This document shows positions 16,062 through 25,823 of a DNA stretch of 64,000 nucleotides, piece after piece. Source of the DNA: Candidatus Poribacteria bacterium (GTDB taxonomy: Bacteria > Poribacteria > WGA-4E > WGA-3G); contig JAPPDN010001023.1 of the NCBI GenBank assembly GCA_028824575.1, positions 27,906 through 91,905 on the forward strand. The letters are read 5' to 3'. The notes beneath the pieces are model-generated. The model saw only the letters and a list, made by a program, of their open reading frames with translations. It was not told where the DNA came from and ran no database searches. A program made the position numbers and the translations under genes. Positions within the stretch are counted from its first letter, which is position 1; each line of letters starts with the position of its first letter.

Positions 16062-18314
16062 TCATAGATTCCACAAATAAGAGATTTTGGCGACGATAAC
16101 TCGATCCGAAAACCGAAGTCTGTCGGCGGAAGTGTCCCAATCCTCATTATAAGCAATGAAGAAATGGCTTTTTGGACTGTATTCCCAACCGACAAGAAAA
16201 CTGATAAGATACTTGAGGCTTATTTCTCTCTGATCGTAATACATCCGGTTCCAGAGGGCTTGGGCGAATAACCGACAAAAAAGATCCCTCGTCAACAGAT
16301 AAGTAACTCGAAAAGAATTGGCAAGAAATTTCCCGTCTGTTTCGCCATCCGGATTTGAAGTTTGGGCATAGCCAGTGGTCAACTCAAAAGTTAGGTTATT
16401 TTTAGGACGCAGGGTGCCGGAGAGATTAAAACCGCTTTGCTTACCGACGTACTTTTGGGAAAAATTATAAAAGTCGCCCATATTCAATTGCAAGGTCGTG
16501 AAAATTCGCTTGGCTGTATCGGTTCTCAGGAAAATGCTTCCTGTTTTCGCCCAGAAAAAGTCCGTGAGTTCAGATTCCTTGGAGTAACTAAACATCACTC
16601 CAAACTGCTCCAACACCGACTCTCGAAATCTCATCTGAACCCACATAATGTTTGACCAAAGGAGGATATCTGGATCAAAAAAAGGGCTGATTTTGAGGTT
16701 AGGGTTCTTTAACGCCAAATCGAGGAAGTAGTCGTCGGTATAAAGTCCTTGAAACAGATGTCCTTGTGTCCCAATGAAAAGTTTCTCAAGTCCTAACACA
16801 GAAGGACGGGGAGTATATTCGAGTTTAGTCCCAATACCCTGCCACCCTCGGTAGAGCTCCTTTTGAAGGAAACCTGTTTGATTCGCTGAAAATTCTGGTT
16901 CCATCCGATCCATAGAGACTTCTGTGTTGAAGCGGTCAGTTTTTCTGGTGAACGTAAGCAAATACGCTCTGGCAGGTTCGAGTTTGCTCAAGGCGTTCCA
17001 ACTTTGAGCGATTTGTCCGATGAAAAACGCATTTTCTCCGACTTCAACGTTGGCATCCAAACCGAGGACCCGTTGGTTTTCATCCATCATTTCTTTCCCA
17101 GCATACAGTATGCCAATGTTAGATTTTTCAAGGATATCCCGCTTTGTTCTGAGGATGGTGAACAACGCCCGTTCTTTCGTTTCTGTTTCATCTTGGAGAC
17201 CAAAATAGTTCCAGTCCCCTGTCTGGCTCGAAATAAAGCCCAGGGTGTAGTTTCCGACTTTGCCAGTCACATTAGTTCCCCATAAGATATCCCCTCTATT
17301 ACCGATTCGGCGGCTATAGTAAAGTTCCAACGGGGTTGCAAAAATGCTATTTCCTTCAATGAAAAACGGACGTTTCTCCGCGAACCTTGTCGGAAATCGG
17401 GTTAGGTTGATTTCCAATTGATCGGCTTCCACCTGAGCAAAGTCTGGATTGACCATGCTACTTAACCGAAACTGATTGGTAAGTCTGTATTGAAAATCAA
17501 TACCGAGGTCACTTCGACCTTTAACGCCTTTCCCTTGACTTTCTGTCGTCCCTCCCATAAAGTACGGATAAACTTCCACGTGTTCGCTTGATTGGATACC
17601 TTCTAATCCAATCAAATGTCCAAGTGCTGACATCCGGGTCCAGTATCCCCCATCACTGCCGAGGGGTTTCCATGCGTCTGTTTCCCGTTTTCGTCGAATG
17701 AACCGTTCAAAGTTAATGCCCCAAACCTGCTTTTCCGTATCAGTAAAGCGAAAATTACTGAACGGAATTTTGAATTCGGCAGTCCACCCCAAGTCATCAA
17801 TATTACCTTCTGCCCACCAAACGCCCTCCCAAGAGGAATCCGCTTTTGAGTCATCATATCGATAATTGTCGTCTTTCACTCCACCAGGGGTACAGACAAA
17901 CTTATATCCCGTTCGATGGTCGTGATAAGGATCGATAAAGAAAGAGATGACATCAGAATCAAACGCATTACCACGGCGGCTGATCCGGTTTACAATGTTC
18001 TCTGGTTCTGAGTCGTAACACCGAAATCCAACATATAAGTGATACCGATCGTAAACAATATAACAAACCGTCTCCTCAGAGGCAACTTTCTCCGGAAAAT
18101 CCTTCCAAACGAAACCACTGACGGGAGAAGCTTTCTTCCATGCCTCATCGTTTAAAATTCCGTCAATCTTAGGAGGTGAGACTTCCTTTAGTGGGTATGC
18201 TCTAGCAGTATAGTTCCCTAAACCATCTTCATGAGCGTTGAGTGGAATTGAGGGCGGAAGAGATACGAAACTCATAATGAATAAAGCAAATTTCAATCGG
18301 CACATCCGGGTCAT
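16062..18314 (-). CDS. DUF5916 outer-membrane protein with CBM9-like N-terminal domain
   Basis: A signal peptide (about residues 1-27, FALFIMSFVSLPPSIPLNA) is followed by a carbohydrate-binding-module-9-like beta-sandwich (about 45-235, e.g. PPKIDGILNDEAWKKA, LYVGFRCYDSEP, WTAEFKIPFSNFRF). A long C-terminal beta-barrel carries the DUF5916 signature (NPDFAQVEADQ, RFPTRFAEKRPFFIEGNSIF). The 750-aa length is normal. Proteins of this type sit in the outer membrane; their substrates are unknown. GAAGGAGA lies ahead of the ATG. It stands apart from the enediyne genes and has no obvious operon partner. Confidence 0.85.
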   Translation of the reverse strand: MTRMCRLKFALFIMSFVSLPPSIPLNAHEDGLGNYTARAYPLKEVSPPKIDGILNDEAWKKASPVSGFVWKDFPEKVASEETVCYIVYDRYHLYVGFRCYDSEPENIVNRISRRGNAFDSDVISFFIDPYHDHRTGYKFVCTPGGVKDDNYRYDDSKADSSWEGVWWAEGNIDDLGWTAEFKIPFSNFRFTDTEKQVWGINFERFIRRKRETDAWKPLGSDGGYWTRMSALGHLIGLEGIQSSEHVEVYPYFMGGTTESQGKGVKGRSDLGIDFQYRLTNQFRLSSMVNPDFAQVEADQLEINLTRFPTRFAEKRPFFIEGNSIFATPLELYYSRRIGNRGDILWGTNVTGKVGNYTLGFISSQTGDWNYFGLQDETETKERALFTILRTKRDILEKSNIGILYAGKEMMDENQRVLGLDANVEVGENAFFIGQIAQSWNALSKLEPARAYLLTFTRKTDRFNTEVSMDRMEPEFSANQTGFLQKELYRGWQGIGTKLEYTPRPSVLGLEKLFIGTQGHLFQGLYTDDYFLDLALKNPNLKISPFFDPDILLWSNIMWVQMRFRESVLEQFGVMFSYSKESELTDFFWAKTGSIFLRTDTAKRIFTTLQLNMGDFYNFSQKYVGKQSGFNLSGTLRPKNNLTFELTTGYAQTSNPDGETDGKFLANSFRVTYLLTRDLFCRLFAQALWNRMYYDQREISLKYLISFLVGWEYSPKSHFFIAYNEDWDTSADRLRFSDRVIVAKISYLWNL

Positions 18315-18438
18315 GAAGTATCTCCTTCTAGATTGTACCCCGCTGTTTCCTGCTCGGGGTGTGGCGTGTATAGAAAAATATCGGTTTTCGCAAAATCTGC
18401 CTGCATCATCTGTTCATGAAAGCATGTGAGCTTAACAT

Positions 18439-19998
18439 CTACGGTTCTCCTTTCTTGGCTACCAGATAAAGATGAAACGCTTCACTGCTAACTATTGATC
18501 CCGTGAATTTTGCCAATTCCGTCAGCGAGTGCTGCGCAACCAAATCCTGCTCCAACATCCGATTAAGAATTATCAGAACATCTGCTTCGGACTCCACCCC
18601 AATTTTCTTAGCACTCTCAATGACCTGCTCGTCTGAAACCTCATGAATCCTTGCCTGATTCCAGACGATGAAAGATCCGAACCGGTCACTACGCGGGTAG
18701 TAGAACGATCTTTTTTCCGTATAGCCAACAATTGTGCTTACAGCCGAGTCTTTATCGCCGACTATCAACATTTCTTGCAGCCCTTCGGTCTGAATGAATT
18801 CTGCTGTTGCCTTACCATAAGAGAAAACATAGCGATAATCCGTGCAAACAGCGATAATACCACCGATGAGGTGGAAGATGAGAATGAATGTTAACACCGG
18901 ACGGAATGATTTCTGACAGATAGCACTAAATCTGTCAATGGATGTTGACCCTTTTGGACCTTCACAGCTTTGGTAGATCCAAGCAACCATAACGAAGACG
19001 ATAAATAAAAACCCATGATGACGAAGGCTACCATAATACTTGCTGTAGAAAAGGATAAGCAGCCCGATCGTCCCCAAAAGAAAAATCAACCACGCGATCG
19101 GTCTTCGGAATAGCATCAGTGAAAACCAGATCACCAAAAAACAAGACAACATGAATTGAATCTTCGCATAGAATTGGAACTGTCCCAACCACTGGGTCCC
19201 CCAAAAATGGCGTGTCGCTTCCGGGACAGGGAAGAATGCATCTGTTAGAGTCTTGATGACTTTCGCGAGGCGATCCGCATCATAATGGGTGTACCAGCCG
19301 ACCGCAAAGCCGCTATCGGCAGGAGGAATGATTTGCAGGAGAGATGTCAAAATCCCAAGTCCCATCAAACTGAACCCGATAACAATATGCGATTCCTTGA
19401 TTGAAGTCTCTGCCAAGATACAATTTCGACGGGAGATATAGTCCACTAATAGCGCAAAACTCACAGTTATAGCGACAATTAGGGCATGAACGCTCGTATG
19501 TCCTAATAGAAAGAGAACTGTACCGACCCATAAGAACCTGAAGTAACGCCGCTGAAATAGAACACAAAATATGCAGATTAACAGAACGCCGAGGGCATAG
19601 TTTCGACAAATAATTGAATATTCATAGAGGGAAAAATATCCGAAGGCAAACAAAAATTTGTGGAGATGTGTAAAAGGCGAGTACCGTCCAAAGAGGTAGA
19701 TAGTTGTCGCGGCAATTAGCAGATGGAACACCTGCATAATACCAGGCGATTGTGTAAAACGACTGAGCATCAGCAGACAAGCGTGCCAAAGTCCAGGGTG
19801 CCCTTCGTATTTGAGGTTACGATACAAATCAAGAAGGGATATACTATCTCGAGCAAGCAGCCAGGCTTGAATCTCATCTCTCCACATCTCATGATGTAAT
19901 GCCGTGAGCGTCCCAACACAGAGAAAAATCGTCGTCAGACTAATCCCATAGATTTGATCAAATCTATCTTTGACCATAGGACTGATGCCTATGCGCAT
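18439..19998 (-). CDS. Polytopic membrane glycosyltransferase (GT-C / GT39-like)
   Basis: The start at MRIGISPMVK is chosen because GGAGG lies 5 nt upstream; the longer frame would need a TTG at 20037. The 519-aa protein has about 10-12 transmembrane helices. Its first periplasmic loop reads HHEMWRDEIQAWLLARD, placing acidic residues where GT-C enzymes (GT39/ArnT-like) bind lipid-linked sugar and metal. A soluble C-terminal region (about 400-519) follows. The family transfers sugars from polyprenyl-phosphate carriers on the outer face of the inner membrane. The acceptor cannot be inferred. Confidence 0.75.
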   Translation of the reverse strand: MRIGISPMVKDRFDQIYGISLTTIFLCVGTLTALHHEMWRDEIQAWLLARDSISLLDLYRNLKYEGHPGLWHACLLMLSRFTQSPGIMQVFHLLIAATTIYLFGRYSPFTHLHKFLFAFGYFSLYEYSIICRNYALGVLLICIFCVLFQRRYFRFLWVGTVLFLLGHTSVHALIVAITVSFALLVDYISRRNCILAETSIKESHIVIGFSLMGLGILTSLLQIIPPADSGFAVGWYTHYDADRLAKVIKTLTDAFFPVPEATRHFWGTQWLGQFQFYAKIQFMLSCFLVIWFSLMLFRRPIAWLIFLLGTIGLLILFYSKYYGSLRHHGFLFIVFVMVAWIYQSCEGPKGSTSIDRFSAICQKSFRPVLTFILIFHLIGGIIAVCTDYRYVFSYGKATAEFIQTEGLQEMLIVGDKDSAVSTIVGYTEKRSFYYPRSDRFGSFIVWNQARIHEVSDEQVIESAKKIGVESEADVLIILNRMLEQDLVAQHSLTELAKFTGSIVSSEAFHLYLVAKKGEP

Positions 19999-20159
19999 AA
20001 AGCCTCCAGAAGTTACAGAAAGTTTTTCAGAGATCAAAGCCTATTGAGAACACATCCGTAGACGATCAAAACCAATTACATTTTTTTACGAGTAATAAGT
20101 ATAGCTGCGAATAAAAGTTTTAGGCATTCAAAGACAAACGGACCCAATGTAAACACGAC

Positions 20160-21158
20160 TTAGATATCTTCCGAATATATTTCTTTCACAACTGCTTCAA
20201 TTGTTGGTTCTTCAATCTTCATGTCCCGTGGATGGAAGTGGTCAAGGATCGTTTGAATGATATTAATTGCCGAAATTTCATTTTTGTCAAATGAAATCGT
20301 TAATGAGTAATCGTTTCGTTTTGTGAATTCGAGTTGGGCGATATTTAACTTCTCACGAATAACATCTATATCAATGTGCTCATAAAGGTCTATCTGAATT
20401 TTTCGTTTTCTTGCCAACTCATTTTTTGCTTTTTCTAGGTCCCCGTCAAAGATAATTTTACCTTGATCAATAATGAGGGTTCTTTGGCAGAGATACTCGA
20501 TGTCACTGAGGTCATGCGTCGTTAAAATTATGGTCGTTCCGAGACTCGCATTCATTTCTTTAATGAATTCTCGAATATTCGATTTCACTGCAACATCGAG
20601 TCCAATCGTAGGCTCATCGAGAAAAACAACAGGTGGATTATGTAATAAAGAAGCAGCAATATCACACCGCACCCTCTGCCCCAAGCTTAATTTTCGGACA
20701 GGAATATGGAGGAGTGGACCAATTTCTAACACCTCATCAAACTTTTTTAACTGCTTTTGAAAATCATTTTTGCTGACTTCATAGATGTCCCTGAGGAGAG
20801 TAAAGGCCTCAATGACAGCTATATCCCACCACAATTGGGAACGTTGTCCAAAAACAACACCTATATTTTTTACATGTTGCCTTCTCTGCTTATGAGGGAC
20901 AAGACCGTTCACCTCCACCCTTCCCTCGGTGGGGGTAAGAATCCCTGTCAATATTTTAATTGTCGTTGATTTGCCGGCACCGTTTGGACCAATGTAACCG
21001 AGAGTCTCTCCTTGTTCAACATGGAAACTTATATTATCTACTGCTTGAACGAATTGATACTCTCTTTTGACCAAGTTCATCAAAGCACCCGATAATCCCT
21101 CCCTACGCTTAGAAATTTTGAACGTTTTGGTCAGGGTTTCGACCTCGATTAAAGCCAT
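20160..21158 (-). CDS. ABC-2 exporter ATPase (COG4586-type)
   Basis: The 332-aa ATPase has Walker A (GYIGPNGAGKSTT, about 55-67), the signature motif LSLGQ (about 157-161), Walker B (VVFLDEPT) and the switch His (TTHDLSD). The long C-terminal extension (about 240-332), together with the GVVFGQRSQLWWD Q-loop region, is typical of the COG4586 class. That class always travels with two dissimilar permeases (COG4587 and COG3694), exactly as here. The three genes form a minus-strand operon with short gaps. The substrate is unknown; neighbouring glycosyltransferases make a glycan or glycolipid plausible. Confidence 0.9.
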   Translation of the reverse strand: MALIEVETLTKTFKISKRREGLSGALMNLVKREYQFVQAVDNISFHVEQGETLGYIGPNGAGKSTTIKILTGILTPTEGRVEVNGLVPHKQRRQHVKNIGVVFGQRSQLWWDIAVIEAFTLLRDIYEVSKNDFQKQLKKFDEVLEIGPLLHIPVRKLSLGQRVRCDIAASLLHNPPVVFLDEPTIGLDVAVKSNIREFIKEMNASLGTTIILTTHDLSDIEYLCQRTLIIDQGKIIFDGDLEKAKNELARKRKIQIDLYEHIDIDVIREKLNIAQLEFTKRNDYSLTISFDKNEISAINIIQTILDHFHPRDMKIEEPTIEAVVKEIYSEDI

Positions 21159-21196
21159 TAGACCATTCCTCCATCATTTCAGCATGAAAAACTCAA

Positions 21197-22006
21197 TCAA
21201 GAACCAGCACTCTCATACCTTTGAAGGCCCCTCTTCCATATGAACAACCCGATTCCCCATGTCAAAAGGGCAATGAGAGGAGTCATTCTCACGTGAAAGA
21301 TATAATCCGTTCTCTCCAAAAAGAGCGTTGCCGGATAAAATGAAGTAAATGCCAAGGGGAGTATCCAAGAAAGAAATACTTGTAATGGAGCACTGTAAAT
21401 CGTGATTGGATATTTCGCGAAATCACGAATTGTCATTAAAGGCCAAGCGATTGCCCCTGTTGGATCCTTCACCCAAAAAGTTAGGCTAACCAAAATCAAC
21501 ACGACCCCCCCCAAAATCAAGACAGCAGAAAAAATCAGGACAACAAAAAAGAAAAGCAAATGGTAGGAGAAAGACAAATTTAACTTAACAGCGGCGTAGG
21601 ATAAAGCACCGAATCCCAGCGCTAAAGTGGAGAACGAACCAATGTCCAATCGCTCAATGATAATCTGAAGCAGAGGTGGCAGCGGGCGAAGCAGGACGCG
21701 GTCCAAGTTTCCATCAAGAATGTAAAGACGTCCGAGGTTGATGAGATTTGAAAAGAACATTGAAAACAAAGCCATGGAGGTTTGGGAAAACCCGTAAATA
21801 AAAAGAATCTCCCCATAACTCCAGCCATTAATGTCAGGGATATGGTTGAAGATAGTCAATACAAAAATAAGCGTTCCGATTTGAGCTGAGAGAGCAGATA
21901 CTATCTGAATCAAAACATCGGCTCGATACTCGAGGCGGGATTTTAAATACTGACTAAGATATCGAAAATATATCTTGCTATAAAAAAAGAGGGACCGCAT
22001 CGACAA
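21197..22006 (-). CDS. ABC-2 permease subunit (COG3694-type)
   Basis: The 269-aa protein has six predicted transmembrane helices, the motif RPLPPLLQIIIERLD in a cytoplasmic loop, and YPITIYSAPLQVFLSWILPL near the C-terminus, which is characteristic of COG3694 permeases. Two starts are possible: TTG at 22006, with a purine-rich stretch at good spacing, and ATG at 22000. It begins 5 nt after the stop of the preceding permease gene and pairs with it and the ATPase. Confidence 0.85.
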   Translation of the reverse strand: MSMRSLFFYSKIYFRYLSQYLKSRLEYRADVLIQIVSALSAQIGTLIFVLTIFNHIPDINGWSYGEILFIYGFSQTSMALFSMFFSNLINLGRLYILDGNLDRVLLRPLPPLLQIIIERLDIGSFSTLALGFGALSYAAVKLNLSFSYHLLFFFVVLIFSAVLILGGVVLILVSLTFWVKDPTGAIAWPLMTIRDFAKYPITIYSAPLQVFLSWILPLAFTSFYPATLFLERTDYIFHVRMTPLIALLTWGIGLFIWKRGLQRYESAGS

Positions 22007-22011
22007 AAAAA

Positions 22012-22866
22012 TTAGCCCCCTTGTATAGTTATCTTTTGAATGGAATTTTTAAATAAAAAATATCCTGCTGTGGACAAAGCGAACACCCAGACAGTTTGAG
22101 CGCACAACACAGCGATTCCGGCTTCTTTGCCTAAATGACCTAAGTAAATTTCCATAGGCTGATAAAAGATGAACCGAAATGGTAAGTAATTCATCGTTGA
22201 GACCAGCCATGCAGGATACATCACCAATGGAATCAATGTTCCCGATAACAGTTCAATAATCGCAGAGGTTGCGTGGAGAATACCTGAGTTATCTTCGACA
22301 TAGAAGATGGTTAGCCCCACCAAAAAAGCGATTCCAGCATGAACCAAAGCCCCTAATACAAGACTGGTGAGAAATATTGCCAGATGGTCTGGGGCAGTTA
22401 ATCCGACTAGTAATGCCCACAGGGTTAAGACTGGAACAATCCTAAAGACGGAGTGAAACAAAATGCCTCCGAATGCGTGGAAATAAATGTACAGTTGGTA
22501 ACTGACTGGTTTTAAGAGATTCATAATCAGTTCGCCGGTACGGTACTGCCCTCCCATTTCACGAGAAATTGCCCCCGAAAATTCGTTTATAAAAAAGCGA
22601 AATACACCAGCAATTGCCACGTATGTAACCATATCTTTGAGAGAATATCCTCGAATCACTCTTCCATCGGTCAAAATTGCTTTCCAAAGAAAATAACTCA
22701 CGATCACTATCAGAAGATATTCCGTTAAAACTAAAAAAAAATGGGCGCGGTAACTGAGTTTATCAACAAAGCGAATCTTGCTGAATCTGATATAAATTCT
22801 GAGATGTCTCCAAGACTTTCTGAGATTTTCCATTACAAAAAGCGAGATAAGAATTGACACTCTCAT
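22012..22866 (-). CDS. ABC-2 permease subunit (COG4587-type)
   Basis: The protein of about 284 aa has six predicted transmembrane helices and the loop motif RTGELIMNLLKPVSYQLYIYFHAFG, split across helix 3. This is typical of COG4587 permeases. The first segment reads KIRFVDKLSYRAHFFLVLTEY. Initiation at the ATG for MRVSIL is assumed; an internal ATG at 22833 is an alternative and neither has a strong ribosome-binding site. It is first in the three-gene exporter operon and likely dimerises with the next permease. Confidence 0.85.
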   Translation of the reverse strand: MRVSILISLFVMENLRKSWRHLRIYIRFSKIRFVDKLSYRAHFFLVLTEYLLIVIVSYFLWKAILTDGRVIRGYSLKDMVTYVAIAGVFRFFINEFSGAISREMGGQYRTGELIMNLLKPVSYQLYIYFHAFGGILFHSVFRIVPVLTLWALLVGLTAPDHLAIFLTSLVLGALVHAGIAFLVGLTIFYVEDNSGILHATSAIIELLSGTLIPLVMYPAWLVSTMNYLPFRFIFYQPMEIYLGHLGKEAGIAVLCAQTVWVFALSTAGYFLFKNSIQKITIQGG

Positions 22867-22910
22867 ATGCACTCAAAATTCTACAGCGTGTAGAGGGTAT
22901 CCTTGGGAGA

Positions 22911-23915
22911 TCAGAAACTTATTTTTTCATGTGACCTTGCTAAAAATGAAAAATAAAATTCCTCGTATCGCTTGGCAACGTTTACTACGTCAAATCTTTC
23001 CCGCGCTGTTCGTAAGGCGTTTTGACTAAGGATTCGCCGTAGAGATTTATCCCTAATCAAAGAACCAATCGCTTTCTCCAATGCCCGTTGGTCGCCATAA
23101 GGCACAAGAAGACCTTCCTTTAGATGGGTGACGGCATCTCTCACACATTCAACATCTGATAAAACGCAGGCAGTGCCCATTGCCATGGTTTCAAGAACAC
23201 AATTATCCATTGCTCCTCTTTGAGGGTGTGGTGTATAGACAAAAATGTCTGTTTGAGCGAGGATATCTGGAATTTCACTTGCCCGCCTCACGCCGAGAAA
23301 CTTAATTCTGTCTGTTGACGTTCCGTCTTCCCCTACAATCCAGAGTTCAGCATTCTGAAAAGTTTCTAGCACTCTTTCCAAAACTGGCCAGAAGTACTCG
23401 GCACAACGTGAAGGACGGCAGACGCGCGTCAAGATGACTTTATCTTTGTTTTGTTTTCGACGATAGGCAAATGCGCTTAAATCAACTCCATTCAAGATAG
23501 TGGTGCAATCGTTGGCAGGTTCTTGGAGTTCCCGAACGGCAGAGGCAACACAGATGATAGGACAATCTAAGACGGGTAACTTGTTAAAGTATCTCAGGGT
23601 AATGACAAAAGGTTTTCTGGTATCCTTGAGTAGTTGATAAAGTGATTCCTTGTTTCTAAATGAGAGAATATGTAGATTAATTAAGTCCGCGTTCATTAAG
23701 AGGCTGAGGGCTCGTTCTTCATCAATAATCTCATAATCAACAGCAGGGGTCAGGAAAATCGGAATCTCTATTTTCCTGAATTCCTGAATCATTTCCCCAT
23801 CACTCAGCACCAAGACGAACGGGTCGGTTTTTTGACTAAATTGACAAAGGTTTTTTACCGACCGTTCTGTGCCTCCATAATTCGCCCATGGAAGAATATG
23901 AGCCACCTTTAACAT
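22911..23915 (-). CDS. Glycosyltransferase family 4
   Basis: The 334-aa GT-B fold protein starts MLKVAHILPWANYGGTERSV, with the Gly-rich acceptor loop near residue 14. TTILNGVDLSAF lies in the linker, and the C-terminal domain has VILTRVCRPSR and the donor-site region GAMDNCVLETMAMGTACVLS. The EX7E motif is present in the form M-D-N-C-V-L-E-T-M, with Asp where the first Glu is usual. It is somewhat shorter than usual (350-400 aa) because the N-terminal domain is compact. It lies upstream of the ABC exporter on the same strand, consistent with glycan assembly and export. Confidence 0.85.
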   Translation of the reverse strand: MLKVAHILPWANYGGTERSVKNLCQFSQKTDPFVLVLSDGEMIQEFRKIEIPIFLTPAVDYEIIDEERALSLLMNADLINLHILSFRNKESLYQLLKDTRKPFVITLRYFNKLPVLDCPIICVASAVRELQEPANDCTTILNGVDLSAFAYRRKQNKDKVILTRVCRPSRCAEYFWPVLERVLETFQNAELWIVGEDGTSTDRIKFLGVRRASEIPDILAQTDIFVYTPHPQRGAMDNCVLETMAMGTACVLSDVECVRDAVTHLKEGLLVPYGDQRALEKAIGSLIRDKSLRRILSQNALRTARERFDVVNVAKRYEEFYFSFLARSHEKISF

Positions 23916-24008
23916 CTCTAATGTTATCCCTTAAAAGTTGGGTAGCACCTCAGAGACAAACTTTATACTACTTTGGAAATCGGTAGAATTCTGTCATGCT
24001 GATATTTT

Positions 24009-25769
24009 TTACTCTGAGGGACTCGTTGCAAATCGGAGTTCGGCGTTCGGGTCAGAAACGTGCAGGGAATATCCCCACATCCCGGTATATTCTGCACACT
24101 TAACCAAAACGGTGTTCCATCCCTTCTTCAACGTCAATATGAAATAGTTTGGGCGGCTGCTATAGCCGAGATATGGGAGGGTTTCCTTCTGATTAACAAG
24201 TATTTTTGTAATGTCGTCGCTCTGGATGCTGGCAAACACTTGCCGATCAGAAGGGCTATAGACATAGCTGAGCCCATAAGCGATCACAAAGTCATCGGAG
24301 TAGATAGATTTGAGGTCAAGCCATCCCTGGTTATCAGTCATCGCCTCCTGCCACGTGACCTGCTCGGATCCTACCAAATATGTCTCTGTGCGCTCCCAGG
24401 TCTTCTCTGGTTCAAGTGCTTGCGCAAATGCGGGGATGGCGCGTTCCACTTCTGCGTCGTCCGCATCCTCCCGAACGCCAAGGTCGAAAGGACCAATCAC
24501 CATCCACTCTTTTATAGGAATCAAGTTTTCGACGGGCACCGGCGCGAAATGATCCGACCACTGCCGCACTTGAGTTCCTCCGTAAGATATCTCATATGTG
24601 ACAGAAGGAAGGGGTAAGAAATCCAGGCAAGATGCCTTAAAAACGAAATCCGCAGTCCTGCCTGGCTTGACGACAGCCCTGATTTCTCTCGGCGTAATGT
24701 CCCACGAACTTCCGTCCGGAATGGAAAACTTAAGGGTAGCCGTGACCTTCTTTTCCAACGTATTTTTGAGATGTCCGATGAACTGCCCTTCGTTCAGATC
24801 TTGGGTATAAGGAAAATGTTTCTCCCAAGTGAACAATTGGCTTATTTTCTCTCGGAATTCGCGCGGTGCGATATCATAAGGATGGAGACTCCCGGGTTCA
24901 ATGATCGCGATATGCACAGCATCTCCGTCCACGGTGACCGTTGTATAGTGGTGAAATGATCCGTACTCCAAAACCTCGCTGGGAGTCAGTCCCCCCCCGG
25001 TTGCACTTAAAACAAAATAGGGACGATTGTGACGCATTTCGTAGGCAAGACCGTGGAAATGCCCTGCAAACACAGTTACGGGCAATCCTTCTAGCCAAGA
25101 CTCAATCATCTCCCACTGGGCATATTCTTCGCCGGTGTAATACCAGACTGGACGATGCATAAATATAAAAATATGCTTGGTTTCCCGATGGGCAGCAATA
25201 TCCATCTGGATCCATTCCATCTGTTCTAAGCCAAATGTGGTTTCGCCCGACCGCCATCCTTCTTCCGTGTTTAACAACATGAAATGGCATCCTTTATAGT
25301 TGAACGAGTAGTAGGTCTTTCCAACATTTGCTTTCCAGTAGTCATACATCACCTTATTGGAGATGTCATGGTTTCCCGGAAGAAAGAAGAGGGGGATCCG
25401 GATCCGGTTGGCGTGCTCTAGGAATTTCTTCCATTCGACCTCAACAACTTCGACATCAGAGGTGTAACCTTGGATGAGGTCACCTACCATTATAGCAAAG
25501 TCGGGTCGTAAATGGCTGACTTCATCCATGGCGCGGTCGAAGATGTACCAGTTTTTCTCGCCACCGCCGGTCTTATCGCCGATGATAGCAAATGTGAACT
25601 TCTCTTGATCCCGTGGAAAGGGACGCTCAATACCCGGCACGTTAGGAGAAAGCGTCGGAGCTAGGCCTTCTAACCCGTGCACATAGGCATTGAGGTTTTT
25701 GGGTGTAAAAAAGAGAAGCATCCCTAAGACTACAAACATGTTGACTTTTCTCATGCGTTCTGATTTCAT
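24009..25769 (-). CDS. Secreted calcineurin-like metallophosphoesterase with C-terminal beta domain
   Basis: A signal peptide (about residues 9-28, VNMFVVLGMLLFFTPKNLNA) precedes a metallophosphoesterase domain. It shows Asp65 (IIGDKTGG), Asp97 (VGDLIQG), GNHD at 132-135, MHRP at about 210 and AGHFHG at about 236. The first motif is GDKT rather than the usual GDxH, so one metal ligand differs. The C-terminal half (about 330-586) is beta-rich and resembles the galactose-binding-like domains often attached to secreted enzymes. It probably hydrolyses a phosphate ester outside the cytoplasm; the substrate is unknown. GAAGGAAG precedes the ATG. Confidence 0.85.
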   Translation of the reverse strand: MKSERMRKVNMFVVLGMLLFFTPKNLNAYVHGLEGLAPTLSPNVPGIERPFPRDQEKFTFAIIGDKTGGGEKNWYIFDRAMDEVSHLRPDFAIMVGDLIQGYTSDVEVVEVEWKKFLEHANRIRIPLFFLPGNHDISNKVMYDYWKANVGKTYYSFNYKGCHFMLLNTEEGWRSGETTFGLEQMEWIQMDIAAHRETKHIFIFMHRPVWYYTGEEYAQWEMIESWLEGLPVTVFAGHFHGLAYEMRHNRPYFVLSATGGGLTPSEVLEYGSFHHYTTVTVDGDAVHIAIIEPGSLHPYDIAPREFREKISQLFTWEKHFPYTQDLNEGQFIGHLKNTLEKKVTATLKFSIPDGSSWDITPREIRAVVKPGRTADFVFKASCLDFLPLPSVTYEISYGGTQVRQWSDHFAPVPVENLIPIKEWMVIGPFDLGVREDADDAEVERAIPAFAQALEPEKTWERTETYLVGSEQVTWQEAMTDNQGWLDLKSIYSDDFVIAYGLSYVYSPSDRQVFASIQSDDITKILVNQKETLPYLGYSSRPNYFILTLKKGWNTVLVKCAEYTGMWGYSLHVSDPNAELRFATSPSE

Positions 25770-25823
25770 AATTCTTCCTTCTCTGTTCCAACTTCATTTG
25801 CATACTTTTAAGAGCATCTTGTG

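Noticed and set aside
18338..18361. ACCCCG...CGGGGT hairpin as a terminator upstream of the DUF5916 gene
   Set aside because: The stem is only 6 bp with a 12-nt loop and no T-tract on either strand.
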